A stretch of DNA of 64,000 nt from Paratinospora sagittata (lineage: Eukaryota; Streptophyta; Magnoliopsida; Ranunculales; Menispermaceae), in contig CM069603.1 in assembly GCA_035771175.1 (NCBI GenBank), forward strand, positions 16,468,286-16,532,285, in the 5' to 3' direction. The translations under genes and the position numbers were made by a program. The notes below the pieces were generated by a model. It was not told the origin of the DNA. It worked only from the letters and a program-made list of their open reading frames with translations, and searched no databases. Shown one piece after another: positions 44,019 to 56,189 of this stretch (the first letter of the stretch is position 1; each line of letters begins with the position of its first letter).

Positions 44019-45862
44019 CTGACTCTTTCACAAATGGTTCTGTTCATCCTCTCTGCGACACCGTTGTGTTGTGGTGTCTTTGGTACCGATTTTTCCAGCC
44101 TGATGCCGAAATTTCTGCAGTACTCTTCGAATGATCCTCGATACTCACCGCCATTGTCTGATCGTACACACTTCAATCGTCTGCCAGTTTCTCTCTCAAC
44201 TTTTACATGAAATTGCTTGAAAACTTCCTGCACTTGATCTTTAGTTTTCAAAGCAAAGGCCCACACTTTTCTAGAGTGATCATCAATAAAAGTCACAAAA
44301 TAGTGAGCACCTCCTAGTGTCTTACAACTCATTGTACAGACATCTGTGTGTATTAAATCTAGAATATTTGCCTTTCTAGATGGTGAGGAACTACGAAATG
44401 CAACTCTATGTTGTTTACCCATAATACAATCAACACAAGTACGTAAAGATGTACCTGTCATTCCTGGCAAGTGCTCCTTCTTGGAAAGAATTCTGAGACC
44501 CTTTTCACTCATGTGGCTTAGCCGCTTATGCCATAACTCGGTGGGAACTTCTTTCCTCATGGTATTTACTTCTTCTTTACACAGCTTGGCTTCTGTGTGG
44601 TAGAGTGATGCATCTTTCTTGCCTCTGGCTACTACCAAGTTTCCTTTGGTGAGCTTCCATTTTCCTTCACCAAAGTTATTATTGTAGCCATCGTCATCAA
44701 GCATTCCGGTGGAGATCAAATTGAGGCGGATATCAGGAACATGCCTCACATCTTTCAAGAGTAACCTGTATCCAAGGTTAGTTTCTAAATAAATATTACT
44801 GATGCCGATAATTTTGGATGCATCATCATTTCCCATCCTCACTCGTCCGAAATCACCTTGCGTGTAGGCTGAGAAGAAATCTCGTCGTGAGGTGACATGG
44901 TAGGACGCGCCTGAGTCAACTACCCATGTAGAGTCTTGACTTGCAAGGTTGACATAATCAGCATCTCTAACAATGACGACTTCTTCAGTAAGAGTTGCGG
45001 TGTCATTTGTTCGGGTTTCTGCTCCTTGATTTCTGGATCGTTCTGCCTTTAACTTTCGACATTCTCGAATGAAGTGTCCGGGCTTGCCGCAGTGATGACA
45101 CTTCTTGTCATGCCACGATCTGGACTTTGAGCGTCCTCTTTGCTGACTTTGGTTATGAGGATTTCTGCTTTTACTTCTTCCGTGCCATTCTTGCTTGCCT
45201 TGTTTTTCCATGACAAGTGCTTCACTTTCAGGAGTATAACCATTGTCTTTTCGTCGAGACTCTTCGTTCAGCATTCTGCCTTTTACCATCTCCATGGTAA
45301 GCTTTCCGCCAGGAGCTGAGTTACTAACTGACACAGCTAGAGTGTCCCAACTTTTTGGTAGAGAACTCAGCAACAACAACGCTTGTAGCTCGTCATCTAC
45401 GATCATCATCATAGAGTTGAGTTGATCTACAATGCCTTGGAACTCACTCATGTGTTCCGATACGCTGCTTCCATCTTTATACTTCACATTGACTAATCGT
45501 CGTATCAGATTAGCTTTATTCTGTACGGTTGTCCTCGCATACATTGTCTCCAACTTTTGCCAAAGAACGTAAGCATTGTGTTCATTAGCAAAATTTTGAA
45601 AAATGCTTTTGTCGATCCATTGTCTGATTTGAGCAGCACATTTTCGGTTTAGCACGGCCCAGTCAGCTTCTGTGCTGGTTGTTTTTGGTGTCTTGTCATC
45701 TGTTGAAGTTGTAGTCACGGCTTCCTCCTTCGGCATTATAATTGGCTTCCACAGATCTTTAATGTATAAAAGATCCTCCATCTTCGGCTTCCAAATTGCA
45801 TAATTAAATGCAGTCAACTTGATCATATTGCCTATGTTCATATTGCCTGTGCTCTCCTCCAT
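43967..45862 (-). CDS. Copia gag-protease-integrase
   Basis: 631-codon frame. Gag at about 1-250 (NYAIWKPKMEDLLYIKDLW). CCHC zinc knuckle C255-x2-C258-x4-H263-x4-C268. Protease WVVDSGASYH with D316. Integrase zinc binding at H445/H450 and C476/C479, and a DD35E triad at D507, D569 and E604. The frame ends early after NAKLPNSYWG because the run of Gs (complement of 43976-43980) is one base short for continuing into pol. It is otherwise intact. The single shift could be a true mutation or a sequencing artefact in a homopolymer. Confidence 0.95.
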   Translation of the reverse strand: MEESTGNMNIGNMIKLTAFNYAIWKPKMEDLLYIKDLWKPIIMPKEEAVTTTSTDDKTPKTTSTEADWAVLNRKCAAQIRQWIDKSIFQNFANEHNAYVLWQKLETMYARTTVQNKANLIRRLVNVKYKDGSSVSEHMSEFQGIVDQLNSMMMIVDDELQALLLLSSLPKSWDTLAVSVSNSAPGGKLTMEMVKGRMLNEESRRKDNGYTPESEALVMEKQGKQEWHGRSKSRNPHNQSQQRGRSKSRSWHDKKCHHCGKPGHFIRECRKLKAERSRNQGAETRTNDTATLTEEVVIVRDADYVNLASQDSTWVVDSGASYHVTSRRDFFSAYTQGDFGRVRMGNDDASKIIGISNIYLETNLGYRLLLKDVRHVPDIRLNLISTGMLDDDGYNNNFGEGKWKLTKGNLVVARGKKDASLYHTEAKLCKEEVNTMRKEVPTELWHKRLSHMSEKGLRILSKKEHLPGMTGTSLRTCVDCIMGKQHRVAFRSSSPSRKANILDLIHTDVCTMSCKTLGGAHYFVTFIDDHSRKVWAFALKTKDQVQEVFKQFHVKVERETGRRLKCVRSDNGGEYRGSFEEYCRNFGIRLEKSVPKTPQHNGVAERMNRTICERVRCMLSNAKLPNSYWGRQ

Positions 45863-46071
45863 TTGAGTCGTTAATCAACAGGTTTCGCAGAGCTTGACAC
45901 TTCACCGACGATGAATTTCCGACGATGAATAGTACTATGTGAATAGTACTCTATGAATAGTGACTACTATTCCAAATAGTGACTGCCGACAAAATAGTAC
46001 CGTATACGTGAATAGTATTGTACGTATGAACAGTACCTTCGCTGAAAACGACCCAGTCTCTGATACCACTT
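45863..46071 (-). other. Copia 5' leader and PBS
   Basis: The PBS TGGTATCAGAGA is the complement of 46057-46068, 3 nt inside the LTR, and matches the iMet-type primer. The leader holds several ACTATTCA-type words (for example the complements of TGAATAGTA near 45925-45960 and 46009-46020). Confidence 0.9.
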
Positions 46072-46669
46072 TGTTGGGAAAAACCGATGGTTGTAAAGAA
46101 ATAATTCTACAATCCCAGGACAATTTCCCAAACTAAAATACAACAAAAATAACACCAACAATTTTAGCGTGGAAAACCCTCCAAAGATGAGGTAAAAACC
46201 ACGGGACCCGTAAGCCGCTTAAGAAACTTCCACTATAATCAAATGGGATTACAAACTTCACCCTTAGGTGGATCTCTCACAAATATACACTTACTATGTA
46301 TCTTCAATTTGTGGATAACACTTCACAAATTGGCTCACACTTTTTCTTCTCAAAGAAACTCTCTTTGAGGCTCTCTAGATCTCTTGAATTAGATCTCTCT
46401 GAATATTTGATCTCTCTCAGATGATATTCAAGAATGAAATTAGGGTTCTATTTATAGGAGTTTAAACAGGGGCTTTTCTGTAATTGATTTGGTCCTTCCC
46501 ACGTGAAGTCTGCAGCTTGCCCCACGTGAAGTCCGTGCAACCTGCCCACGTGAAGTGTGTTGTAGTTCCCATGCAGTCCACATTTTCTTCGCGCCCACGT
46601 GAAACGTGTTATTGTTCCCGTGCATGAGTTTTATTTTTGTTTAATGAGATGATGAGGTGGACCCCATCA
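46072..46669 (-). promoter_or_regulatory. 5' LTR and promoter of the copia element
   Basis: The TATA box is CTATAAATAG at about 46448-46457 (complement). Four perfect CACGTG G-boxes start at 46500, 46523, 46547 and 46596, all within 150 bp upstream of the TATA box on the transcribed strand. G-boxes bind bZIP and bHLH factors. Transcription would run left into gag. Confidence 0.85.
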
Positions 46670-46674
46670 CTAAG

Positions 46675-48860
46675 AACTGATAAATTACGGAGCAAAAAAC
46701 TGAATTGTATACTATCATTCTCCATATGTATGGTTCATTTGATTCAAAAAACTTATCAAACCCTCAAATCCCATGAAAACGTTGCACATAGTCTGTACAA
46801 ACGGAAATATTTTTTAAAGGCGACAATGAAAAGCTCATTAAAAGCTCTGTTTTTCCTTTTCAGAAAATTATGCTTTGTTTAACACGTGGTTAAGATAATA
46901 AAAGCTCATTAACTTGCCAAGTTAATATGCTCTCTGTTTTTCCTTTTCAGAAAATTATACTTTTGTTTTGACAAAAAAGAAAAAAAGACAAAAAAAAAAG
47001 GGTATACCTACAATGTATGGAAATATTTATATCAATGTATTATTAGATTAAATAAAATCAAGTATTGATTCTAGTGGTATATTGAATATGATGCATCTAG
47101 TGGGTCAAAGGTTCTTCATTTGACATGGTTGCTAATCAATAATCATAGATGATGAGTCTAATTAAAAAACTTCAACTGTTGAGTCAAATGAATTTGATGT
47201 TATTGACTTGTCCAAACTTCAGCATACATACGTATATTACACCATTGATTAAAACAATTTGAATTAGTAATTCAGAGATTTGATCACGAGTAATGAAACA
47301 AATGGGATTAGATTCACTAGATCGTTTTATTAACATAAACTATTTCAAAATATGTCATTTTACTTGAAGGCTTCATAAATTTTTCACAAAAAATGACTAT
47401 AATCATGGATAATTTTTGGATGGTTAGAGAATCAAAGTGCAAACATAACAGGCAACACCAGTATTTTGTTTAAGATAATAGAAAAACAAGTTGGGAAATT
47501 CCAATCTTGCAACTTCTAATAAAAATCATTTATGTTTCTTTACCCCAAATACACGCATAAAGTCCCCATTATTTATCCAACATCCTTATCTTCCCTTGCC
47601 CAGCAAAATTTAAAAATGGAACAAAAAATAAAAAAATCCATCTTTTCTTTCTTAGGTGGGCTACAAGACATATAATCATACCTCAAATAATTATTCACAT
47701 GCAACCACATGTTTTTCTAAATCACATGATTTCTCAAAACCCAAATCAACAAAGAAATAGAGGAAATAAGCAAAATTAAACAATTCTTACACATTGAGGT
47801 TATGGAAATGGAGATTCATCAACTAATCTAACGCATGAAAAAAAAAATGAAGCTTGTTGTTTGACACTATACCAATTAAACACCTGTTGTACAATGGATT
47901 AAATGACCAAAAAAAAATTAAGGGATCACAACTCCACAAAAGTATTGATATAATCAATCCATATTCCTCATCAAAACTCCAAACTTGCAAACCAAAACTT
48001 AGAAAACAGAACAAAAAGAAAAAGCTTTTGAGCATATTCTCAACAATATATATGATGGAAAAGATTCGAGTACATTACATAGGGAAACTTAACAACACAT
48101 GTCCTCTGCACAAGAAGGTGTTTTAATATACTAAAGTCTACACAATGTGTGCAATTACATGCATCTAATAAATTTCACATATATATGATATTGAAAAATC
48201 GTTGCTCCCAAAATATAGTAGACTCACAAAAGTATACCAAACAAAAATCTTCAATGATAAACATAGACATTCTACTAGGATATAAAGATGCAAATGCCAC
48301 TCATAAAAGTTATAAAACCAAATACAAGAGAGAATACAAAGAAATGAATCCTGCAAGGAGGATTCTAATGCACAACCAACTTCTCCTTGAATTTGGCTAA
48401 ATCACAGGTCCTTATATTTGTAATGCTTGCCAAAGCCTAGCATAGGCAGTTGGTTAATTTTGGCTGAAGTTGCCACTAGACCCCTTCATTTTTAAAATTT
48501 CTTTTGACCTATACAGTGAATCATCCCAAACAAGATTCAATAGCACTCAGTAGCTCAAACCAACTAGCTAAGATAAGGCTTTAATGTTGGCTTGTTGCTT
48601 TCTGAAGAACAAATACGTCATATGATGTTCAAAAACAACCTTATAACGTTTTAGTGGACTGAATTTTTATTTATTTATTTATTTACTTTTGTCAAAGAGG
48701 AGTGTGGAGATAGTAGGTATCAAAATTGATACCTTTCCACGACATAAGCATGATCTTCCAATAAATCTTTTTTTTTTTTGTCAAAACCACAAGGTTTCAA
48801 AAAAATTAACGAAACCCTATTTTTGGCTAAAAAGATTTACACAAAATAGAAAGAAGAAGA
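46675..48860. other. CACTA interior between the copia element and chromovirus element 2
   Basis: AT-rich. No gene was recognised with confidence. On the minus strand near 48400-48475 a short frame ends INQLPMLGFGKHYKYKDL then stop, which looks protein-like but is not identified. Confidence 0.45.
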
Positions 48861-48865
48861 AGAAA

Positions 48866-50226
48866 TGTCACACTCAGCCCAGACGCGCCTAAATTGGTGG
48901 AACACTCGTAGACGGGACGCGGATGCATTATAACAATAACCGAGTGCGCAGGAACACAATTATGTACAAGTTTGATTTCATTAATTTTAAAATATATTTT
49001 TGTACATGAAATAATAAAGGGAACATCCTCCCAAAATTCCCAATAAATAAACAAAGGGTTACAAAATGTGGGTCCAAAACCCTCCACCCAGTCCACCCTA
49101 ATCTCTTGAGAAAAATTGGATAACAACGGGGTGAGCTACTCGCCCAGTGGGTAAAATAGTTCGTGAATATAATAATTAATAAAAGAAACTTCATAATCAA
49201 ATATCACATAAACACAACAAGCATCATAATCAATACAACATGTATGTATGCATGACACTGTCTCGTAATGGTTCCATGATTGTACGTCGCCTGAGTTAAC
49301 GTATAGATGTCCATCCCCAGGTGTAGCCAGGTTCTCATTGTACGTCTCTCCTTACGAACAACGTCTTGGATTTACGTACAGATGTCCCTCCCCAGGTAAA
49401 CTCGGGTTCTCATTGTACCTCCCTCTCTATATAAATATCAATAATAGTGAGCATTGCTTCTAACTATTTTGTGGATCATAAACCACTTACATACCTAGGT
49501 GGTGTTTATGTATAATGCCAATGCATGAGCATGTCCGGTCTTTACTAATATTTAAAAAGATTTGGCAACATCTGGTGATTCTTATCAGGTCAGTATCACC
49601 ACGTGTGAAGTTAAGATGTTCAGTATCACTTGTACAAGCTGATAGCTTCCAAATAAGACCAACCAGATCAGTCTTCAATTTGAGAGGTGAGACACGAGGT
49701 CTACTGAAGTACCAATCGTCCAGAGCAGCACGTTGCCTCCCGTTCACTATTTAAAGTTACCGAGGACAAGACAATGTCTAGTTGAGTCAGATTGACCACT
49801 AATCCAGCATAGTAACAGTGTAATACATGAACTCCAAATATACAGGCATAAGTATGACAGGTATGAACATTATACGCAATAATGTAGTGTACATGAATAG
49901 TAAACATAATGATAAATGAATGTAAACTTTAATAAAAGTTATAAGACACGCAAACCTATGCTTCATTCCTCACCTTCAGATAATAACTCCTCGAGCTGGC
50001 GCCTTCCCCCAATCAGAATCGCGTTGCACCGCGAAGAAAGTCTCAAAAGAGAGAGAAAGAGAGAGAAAGAGGTTTTCCAACAAGAGGAGGAGAGTTGGTT
50101 TGGTGTGAAAATGAAATGGGGGAAGGGGGAACATCTTTTTATAGAAAAACCTTCGGGCGGGCTGCCCAACCATTCGGGCAGGTGCCCGAAGTTCAATTTT
50201 TTTTTGCGCAATCCAAGGATATTACA
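48866..50226 (-). repeat. 3' LTR of chromovirus element 2
   Basis: 1,361 bp, TGTCACACTCAGCCC...GGATATTACA. It has the conserved GGGTGAGC...CGCCCAGTGGGT block at about 49129-49152. It aligns along its whole length with 59436-60767. Confidence 0.93.
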
Positions 50227-50240
50227 CTCTACCCCCCTTA
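50227..50240 (-). other. Polypurine tract of chromovirus element 2
   Basis: The complement reads TAAGGGGGGTAGAG against the 3' LTR. Confidence 0.8.
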
Positions 50241-50789
50241 AAAGGATTTTGCCCTCGAAATTTAGTTTGTGTAGTGATGATTGTTGTTTGCGTGGGATTT
50301 ACCGCCATCGTCATTACTCGAAAGATCAGGGCTGTGCCCGGTGGAATCCTCTATATCATCAAACAATAGAGAGCAAATGGAGTCGGATTCGTCCTTAGAA
50401 AATTCTGACATTTGCCTCACAGATGGTGGCGTAGGGCTCTGCAAGTTGCAGCATTTCAGGGGAGGTAGGTTGAGCCCCGGAATATTTTTTCGTGTTGTCC
50501 GAATCCGGCCCCCTGGCAATTTTGGTAGGAGATCTTACCAGGATGAGAGTACAGGATTGTTTCGAAAAAAATTGTTACGAAAACGCCATGCACACTCTGG
50601 CGATGAGGATCGCTGTCTGTGGGGCGATGGAGTTGGTGATACAAAGTAGTTGTGGCTTGACTCAGATTCTGAAGGGGTCGCCACAAGTTTTCAAAGAGGC
50701 CATTGCGTGTGTGCATCATTACCTCCATCGGCATTATTTTCAGACATCTGCATAGTTATTTAAATAAAATAATATATTACGATATTATT

Positions 50790-53460
50790 AGAAAATAATT
50801 TAGGGTATTTCTGTTTAATTGTTGTCTCTAGTTTCCATGTTGCTTCCTCTACTCCATGGTGATCGCAAAGCACTTTTACAACCGGTATGCTACGTCGCCT
50901 TCGTTCTTGAGTTTTCCTATCCAGAATCGGTATCGCTATCTCTTGAAACTTATTTCCTTCCTCAACCCGAACCTCAACTAGAGGGATGATATGCGAAAGA
51001 TTAGGACAATACTTTCGAAGCATGGATACGTGAAAAATGTCATGAACCTTAGACATGAACGATGAAAGGGATAGACGATAGGCTAGTTTGCCAATACGTT
51101 CAATGATCTGAAATACATCGATATACTGTAGGAAGAGTTTTCCTTTGATCCCAAAGCGTTTGATACCTCTTGTAGGCTGAACTTTTAGAAAAATGAAGTC
51201 CCCCTTATCAAATTCTAGAGGTTGTCTCTGTTTGTAAGCATAGCTCTTCTGTCAACTTTGTGCTACACGAAATCACTCATTTACTAGTGTGATCTTCTCA
51301 GAAGTCTCTTGAACTAGTTCAGGCCCCAATTGCAGTCGATCTGTCATATCTAACTAGCATACCGGAGATCTGCAAGGGCGACCATATAGAAGCTCGTACG
51401 GTGTTATGTCGATACTAGTTTGGTAGCTGTTGTATGCAAACTCAATAAAATGTAAGTTTTTTGCCCATCCGTCATGAAGATTTAAAATGCAACAACGTAA
51501 CATGCCGTCCAAGATCTGGATAAGACACTCTGACTGCCCATCAGTCTGAGGGTGAAAGGTTGTGCTCATAGTGATCCTGGAGCCCATTCTACTTTGGAAC
51601 CTCTACCAAAACTTTGATGTGAATCGAGGGTCTCGATCAGAGATGATCGTGAGTAGTATGCCATGGAGGCGTACGATCTCTTTTTCATACAACTTGGCAA
51701 GCTTGGCAAGGTTATCTATGAACCTTATTGGCAAAAAGTGTGTAGAGTTTGTAAGTTTCTCAATGATAACTCAAATTGCATCTTGCCCTTTATTATTTCG
51801 AGGCAAGGCCGTAACAAAATCCATTGCAATGTTCTCCTACTTTCATTCTCCAATAGGTAAAGGCTGGAAAAGTCCGGAGAAGAGTCTTCGTTTTGCCTTT
51901 ACTTGCTGGCAAACGAGACATCTAGCAACGAAGTCTGCAATAGCCTTCTTGATTCCAAAAAATCAGAATTGTCGCTTGACATCCTTGTACATCTTGTCTG
52001 CCCCAGGATGCATAGCGAACCTCAAACAATGCATTTTAGTGAGCACTTCTTTCCGAACCTCTGGATCGTTCGGTAGACAGGGGCATTTTTTGTAGAAAAC
52101 GGCCCCGTCTTCAGAGACCGACCAGTGAGGAAGGTCCTGTCCGCAGAGTAAAAGTTCTCGTTTCTCTATTAACATAGGGTCGTTAGCCTGAGCTGCTGAA
52201 ATCTTTCGAACCAACTCAGAGTTGGCTGATAATTGAGAGAGTCGTGATCTTTCTTCCTCCTCAATAAGTTGTAGGTTAAAATTCTCCATCTCTGTGGCCA
52301 ACTTCCCCGTCTCGAAGTTAAGAGTGCAAGCAACATAAGATTTTCTACTAAGGGCATCTGCGACAACATTAGCCTTATAGGGATGGTACTGGAGTTGAAA
52401 GTCATAATCTTTCAAGAATTCCAACCATTGCCTTTGGCGGAGGTTTAGGTCTCTCTGAGTGTAGATGTACTTGAGGCTCTCATGATCCGAGAAGACCTCA
52501 AACCGTTCACCGTATAGGTAATGACGCCACAACTTCTCTGCGAATACGACAGCTGCAAGTTCCAAGTCAAGTGTTGGGTAATTACCCTTATGAATTTTCA
52601 GTTGCCTCGAAGCACATACAACAACTTGGCCTTCTTGCATTAGTACTGCACCTAAGCATTGGAGAGAGGCGTTGGTGTATAGTGAAAATTCAACTCCATT
52701 TTTTGGAGTGATTAATATCGGTGCTGTTATGAGGCGCTTCTTCAATTCCTGAAATGACGATTCACAGGCAAGATTCCAGATGAATCATATGTCTTTCCGA
52801 GTGAGCTTGGTCATAGGTTCAACAATCTTTGAGAAATCCTTGATGAAGCATTTGTAGTAGCCAGACAAACCAAGAAAACTCCGAATTTGAGTAACAGTAG
52901 TAGGCTGCTTCCAGTTTAAAACCGCTTCAACCTTTAAAGGATCTACCTTAATGTCATTGCCTGAAACCACATGACCTAGGAATTGAACTTGTTTTGCCCA
53001 AAATTCGCACTTACTCAACTTTGCATATAATTGGTGGCTTCTCAAGGTTTGGAGGACAATCCTTAGATGTATCTTATGGTCTTCCTCTGTTGAGAAATAT
53101 ATCAAGATATCATCCATAAAGACCACCACAAATCGGTTTAAGTATAACCTGAAGATGATGTTCATCAAATCCATAAACGCTGCAAGTGCATTTATTAGAC
53201 CGAACGGCATAGCCAAGAATTCATAATGATTGTACCGAGTTATGAAAGTTGTTTTATTAATGTCCGACTCTCTGATCTGGAGTTGATGGTAACCGAATCG
53301 TAAATTAATCTTAGAGAAGTACTTTGCATCTCTAAGTTGGTCGAACAAGTCATCGATCCTGGGTAATGGGTATCTGTTCTTGATTGTGGCGTTATCCAAC
53401 TTGCGATAATTGATGCAAAGTCGTAATGAACCATCATTTTTGTAAACAAATAGAACCAGA
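50790..53460 (-). pseudogene. Chromovirus element 2: RT, RNase H and integrase
   Basis: RT lies at 52785-53399 ([20 protein letters not shown] and [12 protein letters not shown]). The connection and RNase H lie at 51963-52745 ([19 protein letters not shown] and [13 protein letters not shown]). The integrase parts lie at 51354-51960 (LIQILDGMLRCCILNLHDGW). The C-terminal chromodomain-like end is VVKVLCDHHGVEEATWKLET near 50810-50880. Frames change near 52760, 51960, 51590 and 51350, and several stops are present. It is not functional. Confidence 0.9.
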
Positions 53461-55425
53461 ACGCCCTAGGGTGATGAACTTTTCCTGATGAAGCCATTAC
53501 TCTCCAATTCCATTAGTTGCTTGTCCAACTCAACCAACTCGATGTTGGACATTCTATATTGTGGAATTGAGATAGGCCCGATCCCAGATATGAGTTTGAT
53601 CTCAAAATCGAATTCCCCAACCGAAGGTAGACCAGGAAGGTCAATTAGAAAAACCGTTAGAAATTCAAATATTTTCGGGACATCGTGTACCTTGAGAGGG
53701 TACAGTGATGATGATTACCAAGGGATAAGGCTCGAAGTTGTGCTTTGAGGAGTGCAAAAGTCGAGTTGTGTATCCATTTCCTCGTTCCCTGAATCTTGAC
53801 AAACTCCCCAGTAGCAAGGATAACTGAACTTGTTTCTTCATACAGTTAATTTTTGCATTCAAATGTGCGAGCCAGTCCATGCCAAAGATGATGTCAAAAT
53901 CTTCAATGTCCATCACAAAGAGATCTGCATATATTATATGTTCTGACATTCGAACCTCACATTGAGAACATTGCAAATTCACGTCAGTACCAGATCCTAA
54001 TGATGATGTGACATAGATTGTGATGTCTGGGGGTTCAGGATGCAACCTTAAATGCCTTACTAATGCATAAAATATAAAGGAATGCGTAACGCCCGAATCA
54101 AACAAGACATGCACCATTGTATTGAACAAGGAAAATATACCTTCGACTACTTTGTTGTCTGAAAGGGGTTGTTGAACGATAGCAAACGCTCTGCCCTGGT
54201 TCCGTTGCCCATGGTTCTGCTGGTCTTGCCTGGGTTGGGCATTAGCAGTAGCTTGTTGGACTGGAACAGAAGGAATAAGTTGTCGTGCTTGCTGAGGGTG
54301 GGGGCAAACATTTCTTACATGGCCCTGTCGGCTGCAGTTATAAAAAGTCGGCCTCTGCTGCTGAGGCGCCTGTTATTGGTTCTGATGGCCATGCTTATTG
54401 TGGTGCTAACCACCACCCCTACCATTGTCGTTTTGACGGCCACCCCTTCCATTACGACCTCTTCGGGCTTGATTGCAAAAATTCTAATGGCCAAGGTTAG
54501 ACAGTTCAGCCAAAGGTGTCGTGGCCTCATTCTTCTGAACAGGGGCTGGGAATGCTGGGTTTTGATTATAGTAAGGCTTCTTCTTGTTGCCCTGCTGTGA
54601 GCTTTGTCGGGAAAACGTTGCATCCCATTTTTTCCTATTCATTCTCTGCTCCTGCTAAAAGCTCATGGTCTTGTCAACAACTTTTCTGTAAATCTTGAGA
54701 TCCAAGATCGACAAGGCTTGTCGGATGTCAGGACAAAGGCCATTGTAGAATTTTTCGGTCTTATCTTACTCTGTTGAGATGGTGGAGAGAGAGTAGATCG
54801 ATAATTCTTTAAACCTGACAGCATACTCTCTGACTGTCATGTTGTCCTGGTATAACCTAGCGAACTCCTGGCGCTTTTACCTCTTCACAGCGCCAGGAAA
54901 GTACTCATCGATGAACAATGACTCAGATTGCTGCCAAGTCATATATGCGATATTGACCATTGGGTCTTCCTTCACCGTTATCCACCATGTATTTACTCCA
55001 CCAACAAGTTGGAAGGAAACAAGTGGAATCTTTCGACCCTCATCGACTCCTATCGCCTCGAGAGCCTTCTTTGACTCATCAAGTCATTTTTGCGCCTCCT
55101 CCGCATCAATGGTGCCAGCAAAAGTAAGGGGTTGTAGCTTTTTGTACTTTATGATCTGAATAGTAACTACTTGGTTGACCGCAGTCTCACGAACGGTCGC
55201 AAACAGTTATCTTCATTGCCTCGATAAATTCGACGAAAAAGACTTCCATGCTCGAAAGCATGACAACACTGCTTTCCCAGACGTAGTGGCAGTGTCATGT
55301 GTGGCCTGCTTTGTCCTCGGAAGCGACGGTTCCTGATTTTGAACTACAGGAGGTGCCTTCTCTGCTGGACTAACTGTGCATGGCCTTCCTCTTTTCTTAG
55401 TTTGAATTTTCTCACTGGAAAAAAG
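53461..55425 (-). pseudogene. Chromovirus element 2: gag and protease
   Basis: Gag begins near 55425 (KIQTKKRGRPCTV-like text). It contains a gag core near 54880-55000 (VNTWWITVKEDP and LFIDEYFPGAVKR), a Gly/Asn/Arg-rich linker, and a zinc-knuckle remnant near 54300-54350 (CSRQGHVRNVCPHP). Protease is at 53665-54129 (HVLFDSGVTHSFIFYALVRH and DFDIIFGMDWLA). It is full of stops and shifts. Confidence 0.85.
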
Positions 55426-56180
55426 AAAATAAAATCATGATTTAGGAACTATAGCCAAGTATAATGTTATGATATTCTCAGCAATAAGTTCGAGAGTACT
55501 GCAATATAAAACCACCTATTTTTTTAGGTATGGTGTAAGATTTTTGTTGAGGAATCAAAGAATCTTATATGTCTCGTATGTTTGGCCAAGGTGTAAAACA
55601 ATGTTAGAATGTTTTTATAATAAATATTTGGTTCTAATTTTTGTGAACATACATATATATTTCTTTGAAAATCCATACGAGTCATAAAGGTTCTAAGATT
55701 TGCCTCGGTAAATATCATAATCTAATGTTCTATTTCAATCTTATGTATTTAAACTGTTTCGCTTAGTCTTTTCGACTATTATCCAAGTTCATGTGTCTCA
55801 TACCACATGAATTTGGTAATAAGAGTTTCAACAAAGTTAAGTGGTAAGAACACGGTCTCTACGAAACACTGAGGGGAGAAGAGTTCACTAATAGTATCGT
55901 CCAAGTTTACTCGTCCCATACCGTTTAAACTTGGTGATAATGTTAGTAATTTAAATTTCCTCAAATGTTTCTTTTCACATAAGGTCATGGATTTTCTTAC
56001 TTTCACATTTAATTTAGTATCTTCTAATTTTGTTGTGTCTCATACCATTCCAAAGTTAGTGATACAAAAGAAAGAACGATTGTAAGTCGGCCCACCAAAT
56101 ATAGTCTCAAACAAACATTTCATTTATATATAAAAATATAATTACAATGTCAGTAATCAGTCCTAATTTTTTCGCCTACT
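55426..56180 (-). other. Leader of chromovirus element 2 with three hairpin motifs
   Basis: Three inverted repeats each enclose GTC(C/T)CATACC: 55783-55816 (stem CCAAGTTCATGTG/CACATGAATTTGG), 55901-55934 (stem CCAAGTTTA/TAAACTTGG) and 56024-56059 (stem CTAATTTTG/CAAAGTTAG). The motif starts are 118 and 124 bp apart. A G(T/A)(G/A)ATA word follows each right arm. It lies just upstream of gag, as the 117-bp array does in element 1. Confidence 0.8.
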
Positions 56181-56189
56181 ACTGCTCCT

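Larger units (their letters stand above)
41215..46669 (-). mobile_element. Ty1/copia retrotransposon (Tork/Tnt1-like), nearly intact and young
   Basis: 5,455 bp with 598-bp LTRs at 41215-41812 and 46072-46669. The LTRs differ at only 3 sites. An exact 5-bp TSD CTAAG lies at 41210-41214 and 46670-46674. PBS, PPT, gag, protease, integrase, RT and RNase H are all present in copia order. The only coding lesion I can see is a one-base frameshift in the integrase. It is inserted in non-coding CACTA sequence upstream of TNP2, and is the youngest element in the window that can be dated by LTR pairs. Confidence 0.96.

Noticed and set aside
49916..50755. Overlapping ORFs of 85-160 codons on both strands
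   Set aside because: They cover the LTR end and the decayed 3' end of chromovirus 2 pol; no independent family signature.
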